Assembly (NCBI GenBank): GCA_015499995.1
Contig: JADNRV010000520.1
Coordinates: 1-27,432 of the forward strand
Source of the DNA: Flammula alnicola
Lineage: Eukaryota; Basidiomycota; Agaricomycetes; Agaricales; Strophariaceae
Direction of reading: 5' to 3'
DNA length: 27,432 nt
Shown here one piece after another: positions 9,401 through 17,497 of the stretch; the first letter of the stretch is position 1; every line of letters begins with the position of its first letter. The position numbers and the translations under genes are program-made. Below the pieces are notes generated by a model. It worked only from the letters and a program-made list of their open reading frames with translations, searched no databases and was not told where the DNA came from.

Positions 9401-11977
9401 CCTGCAAGCCTCTCTGGAGCTCTGCGTTCATTCCGGCGGACCTCCATGCATCTCCAGAGCTCCGTGTGCATTCCGGCGGACTCACAAGCAATTCCGGACT
9501 CCATATTAATTCATGTGGACATGCAAGCATCTCTGGAGCTCTGTGTGCATTCCGGTGGACCTGTATGCATCTCCAGAGCTCCACGTGCATTCCAGTAGAC
9601 CTGTATGCATCTCCAGAGCTCCATATACATTCCAGCAGACTCACAAGCAAATCCGGAATCTGTGTTAATTTAGGTGGACCTGTAGACATCTCCGGTGCTC
9701 CATGTAAATTTATGTGAACCTCTAAGCCTGTCCAGAGCTCTGGATAAATTTAGGCAGACCCATTAGCATCTCCGGAGCTCCCTGTACATTCTGGCAGACT
9801 CACAAGACATTCCGGCCTCAGTGTTAATTTAGGTGGAGCTCTAAGCCTCTCCGGAGCTCCATGTAAATTTAGGCAGACCTATAAGCCTCTCCGGAGCTCT
9901 GTGTAAGTATATGCAGATCTGTAATTGTCTCCGGAGCTGTGCTTAAATTTAGGTGGACCTGTAAGCACATTCGGATCTCTTCTGTTATTTTACGTGGACT
10001 CACAAGCATCTCTGGACTCCATGTTAATTTAGGCACTGCAGAGCTCTATGTTAATTCAGGTGGACTTGTAAGCAATGAGCATCTCCAGTGCTTGGTGTTC
10101 ATTTAGATAAAATTGCAAGCAACTCCAGAGCTCTGGAATAATTTAGGCAGACCTATCCGGTCTGCCTAATTTGACAGACAGGTCTGGAGGTGTTTGCATC
10201 TTGAGACTGAGATGCAGCATGGATTGCAGGTGAAGACCTGATAAATTGACATCCTGGATCAGAAATCTTCCAGACCTTACTCAAATTGAAGTCATCATTC
10301 CAGGTTTGGAGAAGAAAAAAGGTGACGGGCTTGTGAAGAACTTTGAATAATGAGATGTATTAATAGTATAAATGTTATGATGACTGCCTACAGTACATAA
10401 GGAATCCACCTAGCAAGCTATTCCAGCATGACAGGCAAGCTTGGCCTTGCTGGCTGGACCTACACGAGCTCGCTTGGCCTCTCACGAGCTCGTCCATCCT
10501 GGATGGGTATTTTTGGCAGCACGAGCTCGTGAGGCTAGGCCATCACTGATGGTACTTATGTCACACAAGGTAATACACTATATATGGTAATTAGCTACAG
10601 AACTTTCTGACGCGTCTGCCCGACGCGATCTCACTAGATCCTTGGACAATTCATTACAGGTGCAAACCAGGGTGAACAGTTGACCTTCATCGACATTTCG
10701 CACACGCTGTGGTCCCAGGCTGATGGCGAACCCCGGAATGTCAGCTCCAATGACGGAGATTCCTCTCCCACTCCTCCTGGGGGCGCAGCCAGCCCTAAGT
10801 TCAGTAGCAAACTTCAAGGAGACTACACATGGTCGTTTTCAATAGACCTTCCCAAACAGGTGGTGATAGCTTTTGGAAGTCGGAACGAGCCTCAAGTTTT
10901 CACACCGCCTCAGACATTTAACGAGAGGCACACACGTGCGAGTATTAGTTATGAAGTGTCCCTCAGGTTGATGCGAAACAAGTTGCGCACAGACCATAGG
11001 TATGTCTTCTTATTTGTGGTTCTTTCTGGAGAGAGTAATGACACAGATATGATCTCCCACCTTAGAATACCAGCGCAATTTGGATATGTGCCCTTAACAC
11101 GGCCTCCTCCTTTTCCACCTCTCAGGCGACTTGCCTATCAGGAAGGATCACCGCTACTAGGGCCTACTGTTGATCTCGACGGATGGTACTCACCAGAACC
11201 TGTTCGCATAAAAGGCAAAATATTCAATACTCGAGCACTGCATGTTGGATGTCAAGTGCGTGCTTCCTCCAGATGGTTCAATTGATTATTGCACAGACTA
11301 ATTGAGATCTCAATCAAGCTTTTCTTGGCTAAACCTGTGAGTACTCTTACCTTCCTTCATGCGTCATAGCTTAGGTCTAATGCACCTGCATTAGCTCTCA
11401 TACACGAGAGGCACCGTGATCCCACTTTGCCTGCGTCTCGAAGGTGATGACCAACAAGGCTTAGATTTGTTGTCTTCTCCAAAGGCGATTGTCCTGCGAT
11501 TAAGGCGCCGAATTAAATATCATTACAATGCAGAGAAAAAGCTGGAATCCTTTGCATGGAAGGACGCCATTGACCATTCTCAACTCGCCGTTTGGTGGCC
11601 TTCGGCAGAGGGCTCAGAAGATCGTTTTGGAAGAGTCAGATATGTGAATGGAGAGCTTCATCTCCGATCCGACATCAAGCCTACTTCAGCAGTGGCATCC
11701 TTTCGAATCGAAGTAAGATTCGTTCTGTCTATATTGTTTTTTTTTTTTATTGACTTTTCTTGCACGGTCACAGTACTCCGTCGTTCTCTTTCCATTTGAT
11801 GCGGCTGGGATCGAATTACTAGATTCCGATCCTCTACTTGAGCAGCCAGTAGATATTGTCACTGCCTATGCCCCAGGCCCTCGGTCTCGGATGTTTGCGC
11901 CTCCTGGATACGAATCGGACATACCGGTGCAGCAGTCTAACATCCTGTCCACATTAACAAACTCCGGTTTTTTATAG
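3443..11977 (+). CDS. Arrestin-like protein, copy 2 (5 exons, 479 aa) with a 6.8-kb first intron
   Basis: Exons are 3443-3808, 10638-10999, 11066-11255, 11395-11712 and 11774-11977 (stop TAG). The ATG at 3443 starts MSSAIAVTNQPPSY; the TTG at 3434 is not a plausible start. Exon 1 ends in PIQSVVVT at phase 0. Exon 2 resumes with ILGQFITGANQGEQLTF, exactly where copy 1 has IQGKIIAGANP. This shows that the two halves, 6.8 kb apart, belong to one gene. Exons 3 and 4 match copy 1 in length. The coding sequence has no stop or frameshift, so it may still be functional if intron 1 (3809-10637) is removed. The same intron in copy 1 is only 87 nt; nearly all the excess is the inverted-repeat element described separately. 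Function is as for copy 1: a probable membrane-trafficking adaptor, inferred from the fold family. Confidence 0.7.
3915..4004 (+). repeat. Left terminal inverted repeat
   Basis: This stretch matches the reverse complement of 10483-10571 with scattered substitutions. Shared blocks are ACCTTGTGTGAC, AGCCTCACGAGCTCGTG and ATGGACGAGCTCGTG. It includes the perfect 12-bp palindrome CACGAGCTCGTG near 3955. Confidence 0.85.
4005..4296. other. Left subterminal region of the TIR element
   Basis: This non-coding stretch has two more GACGAGCTC-type palindromic sites (near 4093 and 4117), spaced irregularly, and a G run at about 4147-4156. In other DNA transposons, repeated subterminal palindromes are commonly transposase binding sites; that role here is inference. 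Confidence 0.45.
4297..4538 (+). repeat. Array of about eleven 21-bp repeats
   Basis: Degenerate 21-bp units follow the pattern TGCATCTGACTTCCAGGAAAG. Because the period is a multiple of three, one frame stays open and reads a heptad such as VHLTSRK. I treat this as a by-product of the period, not as a gene. It directly abuts the 40-bp array on its right. No equivalent was seen at the mirrored position near 10170-10440. Confidence 0.8.
4539..6255 (+). repeat. Left array of about 40-bp units (forward)
   Basis: There are about 43 units of 39-40 bp, in two main types. Type A starts GAATGCAYGCGGAGCTC and continues CGGAGATGCATGCAGGTCC. Type B starts AAATTAATACGGAGTCCGGA and continues TTTGCTTGTGAGTCCGCC; a variant has AAATTTATGC. 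The types follow one another in a loose higher-order pattern of about 120-160 bp. Units are rich in self-complementary words: GGAGCTCC, TCCGGA and ATGCAT. Open frames in several phases are periodicity artefacts. Confidence 0.85.
6256..7568. other. AT-rich central loop of the inverted array
   Basis: This 1.3-kb stretch has no 40-bp units and clearly different, AT-richer composition. A 42-bp tandem repeat lies near 7005-7120. I found no retrotransposon or transposase domain. Part of it might derive from an older insertion near the palindrome centre, because forward 40-bp units resume at 7569, but no target duplication was identified. Confidence 0.55.
7005..7125 (+). repeat. 42-bp tandem repeat, two near-perfect copies and a decayed third
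   Basis: Units at 7005-7046 and 7047-7088 differ at three positions or so, and both contain GATGAAAGTGTCTACGTGCC. A third, diverged copy starts at 7089. The open frame across it (6952-7134) follows from the 42-bp period and has no other coding signs. Confidence 0.8.
7569..7665 (+). repeat. Short forward block of 40-bp units beside the inversion point
   Basis: About two and a half units in the same orientation as the left array (GAGTCTGGATTTGCTTG, then GGAGCTCCAGAGATGC). Orientation then flips between 7665 and 7682. The structural switch is therefore here, not at the loop edge. Confidence 0.7.
7680..10170 (-). repeat. Right array of about 40-bp units (reverse)
   Basis: These are the same A and B unit types as the left array, on the opposite strand. 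Unit order is also mirrored near the centre. For example, 7704-8060 reads almost base for base as the reverse complement of 5778-6134, and 8067-8200 matches the reverse complement of about 5638-5771. Further out the arms differ by insertions, deletions and unit expansion; the right arm is longer (about 2.5 kb against 1.7 kb). Units beyond about 9700 are increasingly degenerate. Confidence 0.85.
10171..10482. other. Right subterminal region of the TIR element
   Basis: Unique non-coding sequence between the decayed array and the right TIR. An A-rich tract lies near 10310, and a CACGAGCTCGC site near 10463 echoes the palindromes of the left end. No gene was seen. Confidence 0.45.
10483..10571 (-). 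repeat. Right terminal inverted repeat
   Basis: This is the inverted partner of 3915-4004. The outermost bases read CACAAGGT on the plus strand, and CACGAGCTCGTG occurs near 10520. A further CGAGCTCG-type site lies just inside, near 10463. Confidence 0.85.
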
Positions 11978-12566
11978 ATTTGTTTTCTCTCTACCTTCTA
12001 TGGAGACCGGGAGTTTGTAGACCCCCAGATGTCGTTCGCGAAGATATAGCTCGCGTTTCATCGCCTTCCCACTAATATGTAATGTAACTACTCTACTGCA
12101 TGCATGTCCACCACCTAGACTTTTCTTTCTCAGATCGCTCTACGTATATGACTCTATGTACAATATTCACGGAAGATGTTGTTATCTATGCATAGCTCTA
12201 GGATAATAATACATGTGAGATAAAACATTCCTGCTCGTCATGTTCTCGTTACATAGTCTTAAGGTCAAAGAGTCGAATCGCGGACTCTGTGCCAGCATGC
12301 CGTCCATACCCAAAGAATATCCTACCCACAGAAAAATGTGAGGGAGATGGGGGAAAATTTTACAGTTGCGTAACTTGCCTTCTGAGATCCAAAAACCACT
12401 ACCACAAAACAAGGCACTTACCAGGTTATAAGTTATACTAGATCAGATGCACCTCATGCCATATCAAAGAGATAAATTTACCTGTAGCCAAGAGAATAGA
12501 CAAATTTGCAGTTTCCTTATCACTCGTGTCAAGGTACTGGAAGCACGATATCCTAAAGATCATTTA
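11978..12566. other. Convergent intergenic region
   Basis: This lies between the stop of arrestin-like copy 2 (plus) and the stop of the seven-helix gene (minus), so it should hold two 3' ends. The minus frame at 12182-12412 has no recognisable features. No repeat or RNA gene was seen. Confidence 0.5.
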
Positions 12567-13773
12567 TTAGCTGAATAATTCGGCAGGTGCAAGGTGAGAG
12601 AACTCAGCGGACACTATTGCCAGTATTGGTCCAATACTGAATATAATCACGCGAATGAGAGAGTCCCGTGAGACGTGGTCATCCTTTTGAAGCAGCGATG
12701 CCAGACTTCCAGACGCACGTCGAAGTGCAATTATGATAAGCACTAATATGGTCGTCCAGTTCATGAGGATAGTCACTCCGATGGATGAGTGATGAAACCT
12801 ACCTTCTACGATGATGAGCAATAACATTGATATCAAGGCAATTCCTCCCGCGATCTCTCTCCTACAGATGGTGAGATGTGAGTAATGGTATGAAAAAAAA
12901 ACTGGACGAGATACACATACGGGCCAGGACTAGATATATGACAGTACATTCCTGTTGGAGTTCTTTGGGGAGTTGTAGGATTTGCTAGTCCATACTATAG
13001 TTTCAAAGGATTGGTATCCTTTTGACGCTTGGAAAGTATCAATGGTAAGGAAGCCCACCATCAAGAATCCAACGAAGGCAATTACGAAGGAGGCACTCGG
13101 CACGGCGTGAAGCTGAAACCGTATGTTAATTTCAATATTTTCCAAAAAGAATCACGTCGATAATACCAATATTATGTATTTTTTGGGCACATTCGATCTT
13201 GAGTTGAGGGCAAGCCGGAGGGTCATGTACGCCTAGGATGCATCAGTAATGAGATCAATGGATGGCTTTACGAAAATCTCGCCTGCAGAATAAATGAGGC
13301 GGAATACAAGCCACCTCTGTACCGTGGCATATTGGCATTCGTATTTGCGCCGATGTTAATGATATGTCAGCAGCAACTCACAAGATAGCTGAAGCGTGTA
13401 TCAAGGCCGCCTGGGTCAGACAAAGACGCGACCCGGGAGATGGCGGGGGGCCGTTCTGTCGACCAAGTAGCATCAAGTTGGCGGAACAACCGATTATGAA
13501 TGTGCCAAGAGCTGCAAACCATGTTGAGGCCCGCCGAATTCGAGGAGAGAGCCACGCAGTCAAGAGGAGAATCGAAACAGAAACCAAGGCCACAAAATAA
13601 ATGACGTCGTATACGATGATGAGGTGTTTATTTGGGGTCCAACTATCACCCGCTGCTCGAGCCCCCAATTCGTCGGCCCTGTGGTAAATCCAACAAATAA
13701 TTAGCTTGTGACGTCCAGATTATCCGCGAGTAAAAATTGAAGACCTTCTTTTCAACATCAAACTACTGACCAT
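12567..13773 (-). CDS. Probable seven-transmembrane protein (GPCR-like, function unknown)
   Basis: The proposed exons, 5' to 3', are 13773-13745, 13678-13382, 13314-13272, 13232-13167, 13112-12948 and about 12854-12567. They join in phase to about 295 aa. Seven hydrophobic segments can be seen: around HLIIVYDVIYFVALVSVSIL, STWFAALGTFIIGCSANLML, CLTQAALIHASAILWLVF, FVIAFVGFLMVGFLTI, GGIALISMLLLIIV, VTILMNWTTILVLIIIAL and SLIRVIIFSIGPILAIVSAE. The segment LMLLGRQNGPPP followed by LCLTQAALIHA recalls a basidiomycete family of uncharacterised 7TM proteins. No ligand or G-protein evidence is visible. Weak points are the 39-nt intron 13233-13271, the acceptor before 12854, and the choice of start; the frame stays open further 5' (see the next entry). 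Confidence 0.55.
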
Positions 13774-14174
13774 CTCTCCTGTGATGAATGGAACCTGTTT
13801 GAAGAAGTGCACAAGCAAGGAATTCGACGCGGAATAGGCTTGCGGCGGGCGCGAATAGGGATGAGAAGCAGTACTCCTGTGAAATTCCGTAGCGACCAGA
13901 TACTTCGTCTTATAGAGCGACGCCTCTTAGAAGGGTAATTTTGGACTGTGGGTCAATCACAGAATAGAACTGCGCCCAAGTACAATCGACAATAATATCC
14001 TAGCTTCAACCTTGACAGGCTTGACCGGCGACAGGGTTTTCATACTACCATCTATCATGACTAATGAGCACTCAAGATCGGTGTTAGTCATCGATAGAGG
14101 GTAAAGGGAAACAAGACGGACGACTTCTTGCGCAACATCTCCTCCAGACTCATGACTAGTCACCGAATTTATGG
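13774..14174 (-). CDS. Possible 5' exons upstream of the seven-helix gene, or a remnant of another gene
   Basis: On the minus strand, 14174-13984 and 13923-13774 are open, join in phase across a 60-nt GT-AG gap, and run in frame into the first exon of the seven-helix model. They encode soluble-looking sequence such as DVAQEVVRLVSLYPLSMTN, YKTKYLVATEFHRS and SLLVHFFKQVPFITGEM. I recognise no family. The open frame at 14487-14245 could be a still earlier exon, joined by a poor donor. It may be an N-terminal extension, a separate gene or a decayed one. Confidence 0.3.
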
Positions 14175-14780
14175 CTGTGACTTTGTGGGATCAGTCATGA
14201 CTGTCCAACGCTGGGTGCAATAGATAATAATACTTAGCGCCTATTTAAAAACAGTGATTGGAATGAATAGAAGCATCCAAGAGACTTGAGCTTGAGTCGT
14301 TGCTTGCCTTGAGAAACAAAGGCTCCCGACGAAATTCGCGGACTTGACAGAGACAACAATTGTAACGGAATGTGGGAGAGCGGTCGCTTGATTTATATAT
14401 TCTTAAGCTTGAAGTCGAAATTGACAGGGACACTGTCTTTTCCGTAGCAATGAGTGGCATGCATGATTGTTGAGAACATTGACTCACGCTACAGAACGTT
14501 GAGACGAAAGTATCAACCTACATTCTGGGCCAGCGCGAAGCGGCGCTTCTATATGTTCGGTCGAATCAGATTTTCGATGATGCCAATCTCGTTTCCAGAA
14601 AACAATTGAGGGCTTGAAGCGGTACTCCACTGCCATAAAGTGACTGTTTCAGGCTCAATAGGAGTTCGAAAGACCCAATATTGCGTTACATGGAGGATTC
14701 ATACAGTATCAGATCCCCAGAGGCCAGAGCTCGCAGAGTCATGATGAAGGGTACCTAGGTACAGCTTAGTCCTGTTTTTA
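14175..14780. other. Stretch without an assigned gene
   Basis: Apart from the uncertain minus-strand frame at 14245-14487, nothing coding is supported. The end of the stretch holds CTAGGTACAGCT (14755-14766), which recurs at 15291-15302 on the far side of the MITE, and the palindromic word TACCTAGGTA at 14752-14761. Confidence 0.4.
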
Positions 14781-15221
14781 CCGCGCCCCCTAAACCGTGT
14801 CAGAAAGTTGTTATGTAATCTTCGGAGCTTCAATTCTCGTCGCGTCGACTGGACGCGACGACGCTGGTATTTCGCGACTTCTTAGAGGCAAAGTGTATAC
14901 TGTTGGCTCAAAATATGCTAAGTGAAAATCTCGTCCTGAGAAGAGGAGTTGTTGTGGTAGCTTACATTCCGGTGGGTCAGGCTGCGAATTTAGCTTACAT
15001 AATCTTTGACCGTGCTCTGCGCGGCGGATCCATTTCCCTAGCTCATCCGCATGAAGTCCCAAGCTCTCAAAATCGAAAACCATGTTTATTGAAACTCTTT
15101 AAATATCTCCCTCTCCAAACCTTGTCCGAAAACAGTTTCGTCGTCAAGAAAATGCGCCCCACCATATTTTTGAAGTCCGAAGATTACATAACAACTTTCT
15201 GACACGGTTTGGAGGGCGCGG
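14781..15221. mobile_element. MITE with TA target duplications (441 bp)
   Basis: The two ends are near-perfect inverted repeats of about 53 bp, both starting CCGCGCC inward and sharing AAACCGTGTCAGAAAGTTGT and TATGTAATCTTCGGA. TA dinucleotides flank the element (14779-14780 and 15222-15223), as expected for Tc1/mariner-type insertion (family knowledge). The interior has no transposase. It includes a tight hairpin with 9-bp arms (14838-14846 and 14852-14860). Open frames on both strands (14811-15202) run into the TIRs and are not genes. Confidence 0.9.
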
Positions 15222-15598
15222 TAAAAAACAGACTTCATATATCGTGATCCGAAGGGCACATCACATATATCGCAGTCTGGCTAGGAGAGACTAGGTACAG
15301 CTAGGTACCTTTTCGATGACGAGGGTTTCTCTAGTACATTGAACCAATGAAAGGCATGATGTGTTAAGCATCAATAACAATCGCAATGGTTAAGGCCGAC
15401 CAAATGCTGGCAACAGGAAGATATTGTGAATTCTCGAGGGGTGACATGACAGTTTGCAAGAAACCAGTTGCCGTGCGATAACCTGTCAACCAACTGAGTC
15501 GGGCCGGGTCGGACTCCAAATACTTATATTCAGATGCAGAGCAGGGTCTCATACGACACACAATTCCCCCACCACCGCGAACGATTCAAGCAATCTTA
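15222..15598. other. Intergenic region upstream of the membrane protein gene
   Basis: It contains the second copy of CTAGGTACAGCT (15291-15302), which runs directly into AGGTACC. It should hold the promoter of the next gene; no motif stands out. Confidence 0.4.
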
Positions 15599-16830
15599 AT
15601 GACTTGGCAGCATGTGGCCTCCCTCTCCATCTTCTCTGCCTACTTTTGTACTATCTTCGGCCTTCTCTTCCTAATTATCTACACGCTTTCGACTTCAAAA
15701 GCCTCATCAAACGCGCTAAAGCCATGGATATTTGTTAGTCTGACACTCGGGTCTTTTGCTCATACGTGGTTTTGTAAGTTGTTGAAATGCATGACATAGT
15801 AACTTCTCTGATTTTTATTCTAGATATGTTTAAATATATGGAAGTTAGTTTACAGCCTGCGGTCTCAAAAAAATGACTGCCGGCTTACTCATCTGCTCAA
15901 TAGTGGAGTTTCACCAATTACGAACGCCTTCAAAATCCCAAATCTCAGGACCTGATTTACCGGGTCGCATCATGGCTATATGATACCTCTCTATTTGAAG
16001 AAGCATGGGCGCTTGTATGCTTTCAACCTATGAACTGGTGGTGGAGTGAACAACTCTGCCTCTTCACGGTGGGAGCTTGGACAGTTTTCATCGCAATTGA
16101 AGGTCTTATTCTGAATTCCTCCGTGTAATTTTGCTGCTCTAAACTCTTCCATCCAGGTACTCGCCACAAAGTCAAGCATCTATGGGCTTACATGCTCCTC
16201 GGACAAATTGTCGCGGTATCTGTTGCCTCCAATCTATTCTACCTTGCTTTGATCCTGTCTCCGCCACCTTCTCCACAAAGACAATCTTCAAAACCAAGCG
16301 CAAGCCCCAAGCTCTGGTTGAGCGTCTTGCTATCTCTCGCCACCGTCGGGATCTCCCCATTTACGTCCAGCAGAACCTTCCTCCCCAATCTTCTAGTCAT
16401 GCACGCCCTCCTCTTTGTCCCCCTGATATCCGCCGATGAGACTCCACCCCCCTACTCCATCGGTACGAAAGCCTTATACCGCGTCATTCACATCGCAGCA
16501 GCTATCATCCACATCCGAACAGTATTGAACGCCATCAGCTTCCTGAACCAAAGCTCACATCCGGCCGCATCCCACGTCGTAGCCGCCGCTTGGAGCGTTC
16601 TGCATTCACACCCGGCGCAGTCATCTATCGGATGGGATGTTGTTTGGACGAGCGTTTCGTTCATTGTTTGGATGCTCTTAAGACCAAGAGACCCTTCGCA
16701 GCCCTCGAAACTACTCTCGGCATCTTATCTATTGTTGTCGACCCCTGTAGCCTGTATTGGTGTTACGGCACCCTATGCTCTTCTACCTAGAAGGGAGCCT
16801 GCGGGGCCTATCGATGTCAAGGAAGAGTAG
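15599..16830 (+). CDS. Multi-pass membrane protein of unknown function (4 exons, 355 aa)
   Basis: Exons are 15599-15773, 15824-15843, 15904-16102 and 16157-16830; all junctions are GT-AG with agreeing phase. Exon 2 is a 20-nt microexon. Hydrophobic segments occur near residues 8-28, 42-60, 105-125, 140-162 (around AYMLLGQIVAVSVASNLFYL), 180-200, 200-215 and 265-315. A conserved-looking block reads NYERLQNPKSQDLIYRVASW, followed by DTSLFEEAWALVCFQPMNWW. This layout recalls an uncharacterised fungal membrane protein family, sometimes found beside secondary-metabolism genes; no such cluster is visible here. The C-terminus, EPAGPIDVKEE, is probably cytosolic. Confidence 0.75.
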
Positions 16831-17497
16831 ATTTCGACGTAATGGATTGTCCTGATAATCACCTCGCGGTTTCCAGGCTATATTCAAGGCCGGGTCAAGA
16901 CGTCAGCTATAGGTCTGACGTAGCTGGCGAAAACGAGGAGGAGCACGTATACCCAGTAAGTGATACTGTATACCATCTCCCACGGATATTTCCCTTGAAT
17001 ATTGGATATCCTCTTCCCATTTCAACATGCGATCGACATTGGTGGATCCCTGCTAGTTTATTGGACATGAAGGTGTTGTTTCAGGTACAGTGTTCCATGA
17101 GCGATAAGCATGTGGTTCGTCAGCGACGCTATTGAAAAGTCACAGGTCGGATTATTGCAAGTCCTTAGCAAGCCTAGCGGTATTTCGATGACTAAATTGA
17201 CAAAGACGCCTTTACGCTTTGACGTCAAGGCTTTAATCTCGCGAGGCATGGCATCATACACAGGTATCCAAAAGGAGAGAAAAATTCCTATGACGGTGCC
17301 CGCGGCCCGGTGCATGCACCATCAGGGAAAGATATCCGAGCGATACTCATGATTTTTTGCTGGTCTGGGGCCTCTGTTATCATATATCTACATACTTATA
17401 CCATGTGCACATATCCTTACCCACGTCTCCTTCCTCTCCCCTCATCTCTCTTCCGCACTAAAAGCCTCTTTATTCGCGGGTTTACCTGCCCTTGACC
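16831..17497. other. Intergenic region, possibly with a decayed minus-strand gene
   Basis: The minus frame 17315-17058 contains a hydrophobic stretch, GTVIGIFLSFWIPVYDAMP, and is the only candidate. It has no clear exon partners. The last 100 bp before 17498 are pyrimidine-rich, as is common in fungal promoters. Confidence 0.35.

Larger units (their letters stand above)
3915..10571. mobile_element. Large non-autonomous TIR element inside intron 1 of arrestin-like copy 2
   Basis: The two ends are 90-bp imperfect inverted repeats (3915-4004 and 10483-10571), both starting ACCTTGTGTGAC when read inward. Inside are a 21-bp array, a left array of about 40-bp units, a central loop and a right array in the opposite orientation. 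No reading frame looks like a transposase, so it would have needed enzymes supplied in trans. The flanks (ATGTGAC on the left, AATACAC on the right) show no convincing target duplication, so the superfamily is unassigned. It lies wholly between splice donor 3809 and acceptor 10637. The TIR architecture points to a DNA transposon, but the bulk is satellite-like, and capture or expansion of satellite DNA between TIRs is an inference. Confidence 0.75.

Noticed and set aside
4297..9717. Dozens of open frames within the arrays, with repeated words such as MHLRSSACIPADS or CGALERLTCPPKLI
   Set aside because: They occur on both strands and in several phases over the same bases, follow the 21-, 40- and 120-bp periods and lack any start context or splice structure. 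They are repeat artefacts.
12240..12300. A possible tRNA around GAGTCGAATCGCGG
   Set aside because: No matching acceptor, D-arm or anticodon stem could be drawn on either strand.
14811..15202. Two overlapping 90-99-codon frames between 14811 and 15202
   Set aside because: They lie inside the MITE, run into its inverted repeats and show no protein family.
17058..17315. A minus-strand membrane protein gene
   Set aside because: It has one hydrophobic segment only, no joinable exons and no recognised family; kept only as a note in the intergenic entry.
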